Assembly: GCF_027596085.1 (NCBI RefSeq)
Contig: NC_072472.1
Span: 13,791,471 to 13,855,470, forward strand
Source of the DNA: Anoplopoma fimbria
Taxonomy: Eukaryota > Chordata > Actinopteri > Perciformes > Anoplopomatidae
Direction of reading: 5' to 3'
DNA: 64,000 nucleotides
The position numbers and the translations under genes are program-made. A model generated the notes under the pieces. That model was not told the origin of the DNA. It worked only from the letters and a program-made list of their open reading frames with translations, and did no database searches. Of this stretch, positions 1 to 39,200 are shown piece after piece; the first letter of the stretch is position 1; the number at the start of each line of letters is the position of its first letter.

Positions 1-590
1 GTGATTAAAACCATTTATAATCTGTGCAGATACCCAGAATGCTTTCTTCACCGTGTCACAAAAAGTAAAAGGACCCAAAGACTGGGTCGTGCAGAGGACG
101 CTGACAGTCCCAGGTACATCATTTTGTAGCAACACATAAACATTTGGAAGTCATTAATTTTTGCAGTATGTCACAAATATCTTCAGATTTTGTCTAGAAT
201 AAACTATTAAGTGTAATTATTTGGAAAAGTAAGTGATAAGTCTGTAAAGAAACTTTAAATTGTTAGATTTGAGAACGGGATTTTGTGTGGTGGTAAGGTG
301 GTAAAATGTTTAAGTTATTCAGCTCCCCGCAAAGCAGTCAACCAAGGTGCAGAAGCCGATATCAAAGAGATTGAAACCATTTATAATCTGTGCAGATATC
401 CAGAATACCCTGTTCACCATGTCAAAAAGACGTGCAGAGGTAGAAGACTCAGGGCTGTGAGTGCACAGGACGCTAACGCACAAACATTTGGGACAGTTTG
501 TCACGAGATATCTTCAGATTTGTCTAGAACAAACTTTTAAGTGTAATAAAATAAAAAGTAACTGATAAATCTTTTAAGAAACTTAAAATA
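1..590. repeat. imperfect tandem duplication (unit about 350 bp)
   Basis: Two diverged copies lie side by side. CCATTTATAATCTGTGCAGA occurs at 11-30 and 377-396. TCTTCAGATT..TGTCTAGAA and AAGTGTAAT recur near 180-216 and 511-547 in the same order. The spacing shifts from 366 to about 331 bases, so the second copy has a deletion of about 35 bases. The left copy may begin before position 1. Confidence 0.75.
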
Positions 591-4145
<3,555 letters not shown>

Positions 4146-4585
4146 CAGACACACACACACAAATGATTGAATGGAGCCATAAACAGAATCAAAATTCACA
4201 TTAACATGTGGACTTCAGGATCTGACTTCAGGTTTTTTATCCTGCTTAACTTGAATTATGTTACTTACTTTGTTTCTGAATGTTAATTTCTGTTCAATTT
4301 AAGCATCAGGCAAGAAAAATTGTTGAATTGATTATCCAAAGTTATTGTCCCTGACCAAATACTACAGTTTCCCAACATGTACAACCCTATACAATATGCC
4401 ATTTCTCTGACTAAATCATAGAGTGGAAAATACACTGCTGAATACCAGCATAACGGTGATGCCAGATGTGCACATTTTAAGGATCCCTCGACTCAAAATC
4501 TGATCCGGACAGATGTGAACTGTGTGCCTCCTGAGTTGATGGGTTAAGCAGTAGGGTGAGTGAGGAGGGGGAGCTCTGGGTTTGA

Positions 4586-4605
4586 GGGGGGGGGGGGGGT
4601 GGGGG
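4586..4605 (+). repeat. G-run, quadruplex-prone
   Basis: Fourteen G residues (4586-4599), T, then five more G and TGG. A single G run this long can fold intramolecularly into a quadruplex. Confidence 0.8.
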
Positions 4606-4914
4606 TGGTTGGAGACTTTAGCTGGAGGACAGGATGAAGGGGTGAGAAATGAAGGGAAAGAGGATTACTGTGGGCAGCAGGTGCTCTCTGATGCTCCATT
4701 TGAATGATATCAATCTCTTACTAACTGTTTGCAAACCACCCCTATAAACCATCATCTATCATAGTTCACCAGCATGTCACAATGATCTTTAACAAAGCAG
4801 AGACAGAGACTTTGACCGATATCGTGGCCTGGTGGTTAGTGTATATGAATGTATATCTTTTAATTTGCTTAAGAGGCAGACATCTTGGTAATTACATTAA
4901 ACCAGGGAGACAGA

Positions 4915-4916
<2 letters not shown>

Positions 4917-4952
<36 letters not shown>
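4917..4952. repeat. (CT)n microsatellite
   Basis: A pure CT array of about 16 units, just before a short GC-richer patch upstream of the short-isoform stard13 exon. Confidence 0.95.
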
Positions 4953-4955
<3 letters not shown>

Positions 4956-5553
4956 CCTCTCTGACGCACAGTTGAGGGTCAGCAGAGGGGGAGACATATA
5001 ACTCTGCGCCTCACTGTAAATATAGAGCAAACCGACTGATCCTCCAAACTTGGTGCATTGGCGCGTATTTGTCTCCATGTAAATGCCTAATCCAAAAATA
5101 TAACCCCCCACCCCCCCACCCATTGCTCTCTGAAAAGATGCAGTAATGAACATAAACCATTATCCAGATTGGGACAACAAATGCTGAGCAGTTGGCGTCT
5201 GAAGCCCCGGCACATGCCTGCGCTGTTTTCAGCACTAATTTTGACAATGACCTTCCCAAAATACCAGGGAGCGCGCTGCGCGTGACGCTACAGGCATAAC
5301 ACAGAGGCTATGTGCAGCACATGGACTGATATAAACTTGTGTCCGGCAAATATAAAATGCCGTAGAATTATGTGACAATACATGAAGTCTAAAAAATAAA
5401 TAAAAAAATAAAATATGTTTGAGGTTAAATGCTGTGCCAGCACTTCACCACTCATGCTGCAGTAATAGCATAATGTGACAGACTTCTATAAAACTGTATT
5501 CACGCATATTAAACAAAGTTTCACTTGTTTTTTGTTTGTTTTGGCTCTCTGAC

Positions 5554-28599
<23,046 letters not shown>

Positions 28600-31500
28600 C
28601 TGTTGAGCCTATTATAGTGCGTACAATGGAGACTCATTCGAACAGAGCCGGGTGGACTGTCATGAAACAAAACAGCTGCTAAAATCATGCGTGGACTGGA
28701 TGGTATTTACACTTTGGCCCAAACTTGAATGGCCCAGAAAAATTCCTTTGATACCTGGGCTGGAGAGAGATGGAGAGAAAGAAAGAGACACAGAATGTAA
28801 CTTTGGGCAAATGATGTCTGGATTTGCTTACAGACTCAACTGTTGCATAGTTTATCGGCCAATCGATATTTTCCCTCTCAGTAAGACGTGGCTCAGTGCT
28901 GCAGTTTGAATTTATAATTTTAGCAAAAATAAATTTCCCACTGTTTTGGATTGAATATTCTTCTAAAAGTACAAGTTATTAGAAATAATCACAAATGTGA
29001 CTGGTCTATGCCAAAGTCAACAAAGTGTGTCTTCACAAAAACCCCACAGTGCACCACTCCGAAGTTCTTCTTTGACAAATGCACTGTGCTCAACCACATT
29101 GTTTTTTCCTGGTGGATATTTTTGGCTGTGCCCAACACACCCTTTCCTTACCTTGCATTTTTTTCTTTGTCTTCCAAACATGGAGTTGTGGGTCTTAAAA
29201 CTAGGTTAAAATGATATCACTGTTAAACAAAGACAGTATGTATAGGTAAAACAAAAACATTCGTTTTCTACCACACACTTGCTAAAAAAAGGAATTTGTT
29301 CCCAATCTAGGCAATGTGTCAACTGGTCTCTGAAAAAATATATACTTTAAATTAACAACATCTTAATTGAAATTAAAAAAAATTAAAAAAATCTTAATCT
29401 CAATATTAACCATAATGGAGCAACTGTAACTGTTATTTCTTTCTTTAAAACACTTTTAGGAACTATAGGCTGCTTTATAAAGAAACACCAAATTCAAATT
29501 TCAACATACCAGATATTTTTGTGCGGAAGTTGTTGCCTCGAACAGCACATCCAGGTAACAAAAGTATCCAGAGGAGGCGATGTAATGCGTATACGCTGCA
29601 TGAAGCCGATAATACAGAAAGAGTGAGTTTACCTCTGAAAAGACATGAAATGCTGTGAGGGGAGGAGAAAGAAAGAAAGGTTTGAGGAATGCTCTCCCCT
29701 CCTACATTACCTCAGCAAGAAGACAGTGAGTTCCACAGGCAGGTGTTTGTCCTACCTGTGCAAGTGTGTGTGTGTGTGCCTGTGTGTGTGTGCGGTGTTA
29801 TTTTGCATGTAAATGCAAGCATATGCAAGAGAGAAAAAATATACATTATGCACTCAAAGCACATGAAATATAAAGTTCTCTTGTGGAAATGATGAAACAG
29901 ATTAAATAGCTGCACATACATTATAAAAAATAAGACTGTGATTAAAAGAATTGGGGTCTGAGTCGCACCTTTCATCCTCCCCATTCCTCCTTTTCACTCA
30001 ATGCTGTATAATACGACTCGAGGCAAAGCATTTTTCACCTTGGTAGCACATTCCTCAGCAACACATGAGGTAATGCTTTTAACATGTTCTTATCTTCTCT
30101 AAAAAAATCTCTCAGTTCTTACTGTTTGTAACTGCAGCGATGCTGTAAGCCTTGGTTAACAAAAAAGGACTTAAGGTCCTTAGAAAACTGACGATGAACT
30201 GTGGAATTCCTCAAGTTTGCCAGCAAACATTGAATTTTATGTTTTGTAGGTCAAGAGTACAAACCTGTTATTTGTATGTTAACCTTGAGTATGGTTCTGC
30301 CTGTTGAGGCCTGTTTGAGGTCTAAGGGAGAAGAGATCTGGTCAAGGTAGAGAGCGTGCTGAGATTTAAGAGTTAAGTTATTCTAATCTCAATCACGTCT
30401 ATCCAACCACAATCACAAAACAATATATTATTCACAGAGGGCGAGAGCTTGTCGAGGTATAAAGATATAGGCTGCAATTCATTCACATAGAAAGGAGATC
30501 AGCGATGGAAAGTTTGAAGCAGTCTAAGTATCACAGAATGACATTTAAAAGCAACATTAGGTATTTCCACATAAGATTATCATCATGATAGTGCAGCATT
30601 AATCTTGTATCTTGAACTGTTACGTTTTTCTGAGTCATTGACAGTTGACAGTTTTCACAACAAGGTCCATGATTTATCGCCGTCAAAAGAGAATTTTATG
30701 TTGAATTTATCAAATGAAAAGGATACAAACCAAGTGCCACTGTGTTTTTGGGTGACCTGTACCTTTAAAATACATGTAATACCTTTAAAAAAACAGCATC
30801 AGCACAAGTTCAACTATGAGGCAAACTTATTCATGGGTCAAAGTGATACTTATAAATTAATATATTAAGCTATCTTGCATGAAGGAACTTGATAAACTTC
30901 CACCAGCCGTCCCAGGTGTTTCACTGTCCCACATTACTGTGATGATGGATGCTAATTAATTTAACTCAAACATGTATTTCAGTACAAGCTATGCCAACCT
31001 GCCGCAACATGCTCCTACATATACAACATTCCTGTCATAGAAAGGTATAGTTATCCGGGTCAGGCTGAAGAAAAGCAGGGAAAAGAATAAGCTGAGATAG
31101 GATACAGTACGTGATAAAACAATTAGAGAAAAGAGAGAAGAGGTTAATGAGTATTTATAACAGCTTATGATTGTCTTATGTTATGAAGTCTATAAACCAA
31201 TACCACTGAGGGGAAAGCACATACAACATTTATCAAGACTAGCTGCAGAAAAACACACACTGAATTGTGTAAGCTTTGTTATCTTGGCATTGTGTACTAT
31301 GGATACAGTGTAAAATATAAGACAGATCAAAACTTGATTTTGACAACAAACATTGACATGCATGAAGTCAGATAAGCAATGAAAAAATATTGCTTTCCAA
31401 TTTTGTCACTGCATGACAGAAAACATGGCATTGCAATTTGGCACTTTCTTGCCTGCTGGCGGAGGAAAAATGTTAATGAATGCACTATGTGTAAAGTTTT

Positions 31501-31997
31501 TCTTTTCAGAAGTTGATCATAGAATAAGAACATTTAATAGGTGTAATACATAAAGCAGCACATTTATTTAGCTCCTCTAAAAAAACTATCAGCTCTCATT
31601 CTCATTATGGCTTTGAAATGACCTGGTGGTGACATCATAAGCTTTTGTTTTTGTTGAGTGGAATTAAATTCTCACATTCCTTGGTGATAACATCTTAACT
31701 TCACTGTCTTCACTGTAAACGCCTGCAAATATGCTGCAAAAAAATAGAAGATGCTATCTTTAAGAGTCCAGATTAATGTGCTAGAGGGCCCCTAGTTGGT
31801 GCAACTTTTGCTGCTGGGTCCCTTTTAACTCCTTGTCCTCCTCTGGGCTCTATCCCCATAAGACACATGTTTTGTCCAGGGTTGTCCTGTATGGTATACA
31901 CACAAATCTATTTACGCCCGAACATAATAACAGAAGTCATGCAAGAGTGAATCTAGAGGTCATCTCTTGGTGGTCTGCACATATCATCACAAAAGAT
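28600..31997. other. stard13-rfc3 head-to-head interval
   Basis: It should contain the 5' UTR exon(s) and promoter of the long stard13 isoform, but none can be placed by eye. The sequence is AT-rich with short TG and GAAA repeats and no conserved open frame. Confidence 0.45.
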
Positions 31998-32096
31998 CAG
32001 TGGTGGAATGTAACTAAGAACTATTTTGACAGTATTTCCATTATACTGCCTCACCACTACATTTCAGAGGGAAATATTTTACTTCTTCCACCACTG
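31998..32096. mobile_element. short hAT-like MITE with terminal inverted repeats
   Basis: The 11-bp ends CAGTGGTGGAA (31998) and TTCCACCACTG (to 32096) are perfect inverted repeats around 77 bp. The flanking octamers CAAAAGAT and CAAAAAAA match at 6 of 8 positions, fitting an eroded 8-bp hAT target duplication. The interior contains CACTACATTTCAGAGGGAAA, a phrase that I recall from teleost hAT-type repeats. Confidence 0.65.
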
Positions 32097-32416
32097 CAAA
32101 AAAAAAAAAATTACTGTGACTCTGGAAATAACATTATGTTGCCCATAAACATGTCAAATACAGCGCACACTAATACTATCTGGCTACGACCACGCTTATA
32201 GTGGTGTATTTAATTACTTTATACTTTACAATACATAATTATGTCATTAAATGTTTAAAAAAATCCTATCGCTGTCAGATACAGAACATGTCAGGTGTCC
32301 AGTAGCCTGCTTACAGTGTAGTGGTAGATTTACCACACGCCTTTAGCATGTTTTTGACCCTTTCGGCTGTCCGTAGCACAAGAGGAAGTAGCAGCGCGGG
32401 TTGCCTACGAACACTA

Positions 32417-32424
32417 TTTCGCGG
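32417..32424 (+). promoter_or_regulatory. E2F-like site upstream of rfc3
   Basis: TTTCGCGG, 73 bases before the rfc3 ATG, matches the E2F consensus TTTSSCGC at 7 of 8 positions. It sits in a short CpG-containing patch. Replication genes are commonly E2F-driven, so the placement makes sense; the match alone is weak. Confidence 0.35.
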
Positions 32425-32496
32425 GAGAGTTAGTAAACTAGACCCAAGCTGTCTGCTGTCAACACGGACGATTACAGTTATTACATTCATAACACA

Positions 32497-35213
32497 ATGA
32501 GTTTGTGGGTGGACAAATATCGGCCGACTTCCCTCGGGAAACTCGACTATCATAAAGAGCAAGCGACTCAGCTGAAAAACCTGGTAAGAGAAGCAACCTG
32601 CATGCTATGTTAACTCTAATAAGGCTACGTTAGCATTAGCATCACACTCAATATCTGCATGTATGCTATCAACTAATTCACTTTACCCAGATCAATGATT
32701 CCCCGTTGTTAACCCAAATCATCTAGCATTACCAAGTGGCAAATAAGGCAAATGTCGTTGATAAGATAGTCCAATGAAATTTGAGCAAGTATATATATAT
32801 ATATATTTATTTTATTTTATATATTATTTATTTATATATATATATTATATTATATATATATATATATTCATATATATTTATTTTTATATTTATATATTAT
32901 ATTTTATATATATATATTATTTATATATATTTATTTTTGTATTTATATTTATATATATTTATTTATTTTTTCAGGTTCAATGTGGCGACTTCCCTCACTT
33001 GTTGGTGTACGGGCCATCAGGCGCGGGGAAGAAGACCCGCATCATGTGTCTGCTGAGGGAGCTGTATGGAGCCGGGGTGGAGAAGCTCCGCATAGAGCAC
33101 CAGACCATCGTGGTGAGAGGAGATAACCCCACAGCTGCATTATAATACAATACAATACACTACAAGCAAGCAGCTTCTCCAGACACCTCTCCTCTCTGTC
33201 TCCACGAGGACACACTCAGATTGTCTGATGAAGGCTTACTTGTAACCCTGTTTTGTGTTTTTACATCTCCAGGCTCCCTCAAAGAAGAAAATTGAGATTA
33301 ACATAATAGCCAGCAACTATCACTTGGAAGTCAACGCAAGGTAACTAAATGATGAAGAAGTAGCTATTCACATTTATTCAAGTACTGTACTTAATCACAG
33401 TGTCGGAGGCATTTGCGTCAGAGAATTTCTCTTAATTTCATAGAAAATGTGTTGTTTTTTTTTTACTCTAATGCATTTATTTTACAGCTTGTTGGTTACT
33501 TTGCAGATTAGGATTTATTAATAGGTCTTTATGTTTGAGTTATTATTAGCTATCTACTCTGTAACTGATGTTAGTGGTGCACTTTTCTCCAGTGAATGGT
33601 TTGTTTGGTCACTCATTCAACAAACTGAGGTGCAGGACAAAACGTGTTGATTTTTACAAGTCAGGTAAGAAATAGACCTTAGCAGGAACGATGATGTTGC
33701 TCCGCCTGTGATGGCAAACACGGGACAAGTGATTTACAGAGAAGATATGTGTGCTGTGGCAGACAAAAAAACGTAATTCATTTCTGTTGGACAATGAGTA
33801 TTTCTGTTCTGTTTCTCACAGTGATGCTGGATACCAGGACCGTGTGGTGATTCAAGAGCTGATTAAAACCGTGGCTCAGTCCCAGCAGATCCAGACAAGC
33901 ACCCAGAGAGAGTTCAAAGGTAGGAAAGACGCATACCTTTGTTACTTTAACATTCTTAACATTTTTAAGAATGCTCTAAAAAAAATCAAAGGATAACATC
34001 CTTCCATCAACTACTTTTCCCCGATTCCACCCTGTGCCTCTGTGAAAACATAAAATCAGACCGTCACACTTTTGTTCTCAGTGGTGTTGCTGACAGAGGT
34101 GGACAGACTCACAAAAGACGCCCAGCACGCTCTGCGCCGAACAATGGAAAAGTACATGTCCACCTGCCGTCTCATCCTCTGCTCTACCTCCACCTCTAAA
34201 GTCATTGGGCCGATACAGAGCCGTTGTCTGGCAATCAGAGTTCCTCTGCCGAGCATAGAGGAGGTGAGGTGGAGATGATGTTGTTAGTAATCCTCTGAAA
34301 GTAGCACATTAGAATACCTAAACATTGCGGCATAAGTCACGATCAAGACTACGTTTGACCTTTTAACCCCTTGTCTCTGGGTTATTGTTGTCTGCCAGGT
34401 CTGCAGTGTTTTGACATCGATCTGTAAAAAGGAGGGTCTGCTCCTCCCACCTGAGCTCGCCAAACACATCGCTGAGAAGTCTGGTCGCAACCTCCGCAAA
34501 GCCCTTTTGATGTGTGAGGCATGCAGAGTGCAGCAGTAAGTTGTCATAAAAACGTATTATCATTCCTCCACGGCATAATCTTTGGATTAGCATTGGATAT
34601 TAATAAATGAAAAGGAATGTGCTTATTTATACTGCATTATTCTTTCCCAGGTATCCATTCTCTGCAGACCAAGAAGTCCCGCAGACGGACTGGGAGGTCT
34701 ACCTCAGAGAAACCGCTAACGCCATCGTCAGCCAGCAGAGCCCTCAGAGGTAGGAGAGGCAAAAAGAGAGAGAAGAGGTTTAGTTTTGTTCTGTAGCAAC
34801 TCAGGAAAGTTAGTCGGATTTTCTGCTGATTCCTCATCTGTGTCTGTTCCAGGTTGCTGGAGGTTCGCGCCAGGCTGTACGAGCTGCTGACTCACTGCAT
34901 CCCTCCTGATATCATCATGAAGGTACCGTTTACTACACAGCATCTTCCTTTTTAATGTGTTAAATCTGCAGTGATGTTTAAGGTCAGGAGTATTCATTGT
35001 ATTCGTCCAATCCTCTAACAGGGTCTGGTGACAGAGCTGTTGAGTAACTGCGATGGTCAGCTGAAGACAGAAGTGGCCCACATGGCCGCCTACTACGAAC
35101 ACAGACTGCAGCTGGGCAGCAAAGCCATCTACCACCTCGAGGCCTTCACCGCCAAGTTCATGGCCATCTACAAGAAGTTCATGGAAGACGGTCTGGATGG
35201 GATGATGTTTTGA
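32497..35213 (+). CDS. rfc3: rfc3, replication factor C subunit 3 (complete, 9 exons)
   Basis: This is the 36-38 kDa small subunit of the RFC clamp loader, an AAA+ ATPase complex that opens PCNA and loads it on primed DNA in the nucleus. Exons are 32497-32583, 32975-33112, 33273-33340, 33822-33919, 34082-34263, 34399-34535, 34651-34749, 34853-34922 and 35022-35213. They sum to 1071 nt, or 356 residues and stop, the same length as human RFC3. All junctions are GT-AG and in phase. Motifs are the start [10 protein letters not shown], Walker [10 protein letters not shown] at residues 42-50, Walker B-like LLTEVD at 133-138, the arginine-finger SRC at 177-179, and the conserved end [13 protein letters not shown]. 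Intron 1 is extremely AT-rich. It is tail to tail with kl, about 1 kb apart. Confidence 0.98.
32786..32973 (+). repeat. AT-only low-complexity tract in rfc3 intron 1
   Basis: About 185 bases are almost entirely (TA)n and TTTAT repeats and run straight into the exon 2 acceptor, whose pyrimidine tract is just TTTATTTTTTCAG. Confidence 0.9.
33366..33395 (+). repeat. small hAT-like remnant in rfc3 intron 3
   Basis: TTCAAGTACTGTACTTAATC resembles the interior of the teleost repeat family that includes the MITE at 31998. It is too short to bound or classify firmly. Confidence 0.3.
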
Positions 35214-35828
35214 CTGTGAATAGAACCTGGATACTTTTCTTATCAGGATTTCGACAGCCATTGTTGCTTTCCTGATATCTTCCAGCGGACTTGATACAGA
35301 TCTGGATTCTGTAAGGCTTGGTGGTGACATTAACATAACTAACCCAGAAACAAGTACGCTTTAAAGTTTGTGGCTTTCTGCCATGGATTGTTGCCCAAAA
35401 CCTCAGCACTGCACATAGTTTGTAAACCTTGAACTGTCACTCTAGTGGGATAAAATAATCCAAACAGAGCAATTTTATGGTAGTATGCACTTCTTTGTAT
35501 TAAAAAAAAATACTGCAAGAACGAGATGTTTACCTAAAAAATCTGCATCAGAACCAAAAAAAATGGATTTGTTTATATAAAAAAAGAAAAGGTATGATGG
35601 TGTTCTCTGGAAATGACCAGATGTGGATTTTATTATTATGAACAAACGCCTACATTACTATCTGATGTTGCTCCAGGTTTCCCAGTATGAGAGACAGACA
35701 GGAAACACAGGGAGTGAGCGAGGAGGATTAATGAAACAGCCTGAAATGAACCAGGGCTGTTCAAAGTATCTCGTTTAAATTCTACCACACCAAAAAAATG
35801 TTTTGTTATTGTTTGTTTTTTTCACCTT

Positions 35829-35834
35829 TTTATT
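35829..35834 (-). terminator. possible kl polyadenylation signal
   Basis: The plus-strand TTTATT reads AATAAA on the minus strand, about 415 bases downstream of the klotho stop codon. It is the first canonical hexamer that I noticed after the stop, but no transcript end is visible from sequence. Confidence 0.3.
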
Positions 35835-35966
35835 TAAGGAAATGTATTGTCAAGTTGAGCACTAAGATAAGAAAGACATACTAATTACAGTCACAAAACT
35901 GCACAAAGGACATTACAAAAACGTAAAAAATAGTCTTTCGAGATGTTCTGTCAACCCATGAAGGCA

Positions 35967-35972
35967 AATAAA
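35967..35972 (+). terminator. possible rfc3 polyadenylation signal
   Basis: An AATAAA hexamer lies about 750 bases after the rfc3 stop codon. A nearer ATTAAA (about 35499) is an alternative. If the AATAAA is used, the rfc3 3' UTR overlaps the likely 3' UTR of the convergent kl gene. Confidence 0.3.
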
Positions 35973-36248
35973 AACACCCAATTTCATCTTTCACACGTGC
36001 TATCCGAGGTTTCCTCCTTTTGGATTCTATGGTTAAATTATCTTGTGGAGTGCGAGAGGTCTCGAAAAATGGAAACCCCCCTAATGGGAGACTCTTGACT
36101 TTCCGAACGGCATTAACTCACAAGCAGTTTTGAAAAGGCCATTCTGTGATAAATACTAATCAGCTGGAACTGATAACAAGCTCAGTTTTTCTTCTTTTGC
36201 TTGAGTAATTTATAAAAAAAATAAAAAAAAATCACACAGTCACAATCA

Positions 36249-39200
36249 TCAGTAACACTCTTTGTGCCTCTTGGCTGTGTAGTAGATGATGAGGCCCAGG
36301 GTGATGAGCACCGCTGAACCTACCAGAGTCAGGAAGCCCACCACAGGCCTCTTGACCAGCGCATGGCAGCCCAGGCAGGGCTGAGGCATGCTGGGACACT
36401 GTTGGGGCGCCGCTCCCTGAATGGGGAAGCCGTTGTGCTGGATGATGTTGCGATAGTTGGAGAGAGAGGCCTTGATGATGACCTCATCGTGAACCTGGCC
36501 GTACAAGCCAAAGCCCGGGTCCCTCTGGTCGCTCAGGGCGTAAGCAAAGTAACCCTTCAGGTTTACGCCGTCCAGAGTGTACGCTGAGGAGGAGAGACAA
36601 CAAGTGAGAAGTTCAGCACTCATTTTAAGGTACTAGTATGTGCATGTGGAGGTGAGTTGTCGGGCTGGTGTTTATGTTTAACAAAAAAAAGTATAAGCTT
36701 GACCGTTAACCCCCCATTTATTGACTATCAGTAGCATATAAACATATAATAAATTACATAATGAAGTAAGAAGAAGAAGTATTAAAAAAAGTTATTTTTA
36801 ACAGTTGTAACTTCTCCTATGCAGACATATTTAATATATAGTCGACTGCTAACTCAATATATATTTAAATTATAATTAATACATCATTTTTTTCTTACAT
36901 AACTATGTTCTGAGCTAATTATTCAATGTTTCTCTACTGCTTGTACGTTTTATAATACGGTGTGTTGAAATAAAGTGATACCAAAACATAAATATAAAAA
37001 ATAAAGCACCTGTTTTGATTAACAATCCCCAAAAAGGTACTTACAAATATTTTTAATAAGGAACATCTCTTCTGAGTTTTTGTTTTTTTGTAAACCCAAT
37101 TTATGCCACTATTTAGAAAAATAAGAAGTAAGATAAGAAGTTTCAAAGATAAAATCATTAAACATAAAAAAATGATTCCTGATATCTCGTGGTTGATGTA
37201 TTTTAGACTTAAGTTACTAGAGTGGAAGCATCACTCTAAATAAACATGTACTATAAACAATATACTATATGCTCTATAAATATATACTTTCTGTGAGTGG
37301 TTGCCCTCTAGTGGTTACAGAGCACATTGCAAGACACACTAACATACTATACTATTTCCACATCACAGCATGACACTGCAAGGCTTCAAAGTGCCAGCCA
37401 AAGTCTTCACTGAGTTTAACCCAATAAACTTTGCAAGGACAGGTAGTTGGATAGCCAGTGACCTTGACTCCACAATTCAAGAGAAGAGTGTGTTTCTCTG
37501 TTGATATTTTTGTCCGTATGGAGTCAGCTGACTGTTCAGGGGTCGCTGACCTAAATAACTGTCTAATAATTAAGCTCCACTGAGGCCAGTAAGGGGAAAA
37601 ACTTAAATCACCGCTAAAGGATTTACCACTCAGTACACAAATGCAGTGATTACAATATTCAGCAGTTTTGCGTTAATCCTATAAAATCCAAACAGCGAGA
37701 TATGTGTGTCTGTAGTCTCACCTTTCAGCGCCTCATTGATGTAGTTGTACAGGTAGTAGACTCTGAGGCTGTCTTTGAAGCGGGCCGGGTCTTCCTGTAC
37801 CCCATTAGCCATCACGTAGACGGGGACGTCACTGTAGTGCTCCCTCACCTGTAACGGCAGAAAAGCAATGTCAGTTTTTATCTCTGTCAGGTTCTGCTAT
37901 CAAAGTTTATCACATCGAAACAACAATTAACTTTCAAGTAGAATATGAAGAATCTAAATCACTGAATTAGAAGTGCAGAGCAAGGAACTCAGAGCAGGAG
38001 CCCAGACCTGCTCATGAAAATAGTGTTTTTACTGCATCTACCTAAAATACCATCAATAAGCCACTCGTGGTTTTTCAGGGAAATCTCAAAGATGACCTCC
38101 AGAAGACATTTAAAAAATACTGATAAAAAGTGATTTAATATTTTCCAATAAGAATACAACAACCTGGTTAAATATTAAATTGCATCCCTCAATGAAAAAC
38201 CCCAAATCTATTAATATTCAACTATTCTCAATATCAAACGTTTAACTGCTGGACACAAGATGCATTTATTATGTCCCTGTCAACTTGCCAAATACTGGTT
38301 TAAGTAAAGAAGAAAGGGTCAATCAGCTCTACATCCAACATTTTAACTCTTCACAAGACTGCAAGACTAGTCCCACCCAGTTGAGGGCTTTCCTCAGGCC
38401 CCAGGGCACAACGGGCCTCGGAGACATGATCCATGTGGTGTCTATCATGTGCTGGACCTCCAGCATGGCTGTGTAGGTGTACCTGCACACATGGAGACGA
38501 TACAGAAGCTGAAGACAAAATAACATTCTCATTAATATCTGATGACTTTAAGATGCTGGATGTTTCACTATGTCTGGGAAAATTATCTGTCTTTAACTAA
38601 ATACTATTGAAGTGGTGTACAGAGGAGTAGTAGCTTTTAAAATAGCACTCATCTCTCTCCTCTTTTGTTTCCTGTCACTGTCAAAATATTGGTATTAAAG
38701 GGATTTGATCTTACGAGTCTTCCTTGGCGTGTGTCACCAACTTGGTACTGAAGTGACTGATGGCAAAGAAGTCGTACGTCCCTTTAACAAGCTGTCTGTC
38801 CTCCTCATTGAACACTGGCAGGCTGAGGAAGCAGACACAGAGAGAAGACGTCATTTTACATAGGAGACACATTTCACAAGTACAAGTAGTAGTTATGGCT
38901 TTGCCCCCTTAATTATTAATTGTGTATACTTAACATTTTGTCATTAATGAGATACTGCTACTACAACATCCGGCTCAACGATACTGATATCTCATCATAT
39001 TACATCTTTGAATAATCCCAATTAAAATCCAACCCTTAAATCCTTAAATCCTGTTTAATGTGGACACTGAATTACAGAGCCTAGTTGATTTGTTAACATT
39101 TCTTCTTTGTGACTCTAAACTGCAGTGCTTACTCTATAGCCAACAAAGTGACTGTATTGAAGTATGAATGAAGTATATGTACTCTAGTGAGTTGAGCTGC

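Noticed and set aside
4820..4850. Second tRNA-like A box (TGGCCTGGTGGTTAGTG)
   Set aside because: No B box or stems follow; too short to call a tRNA or SINE.
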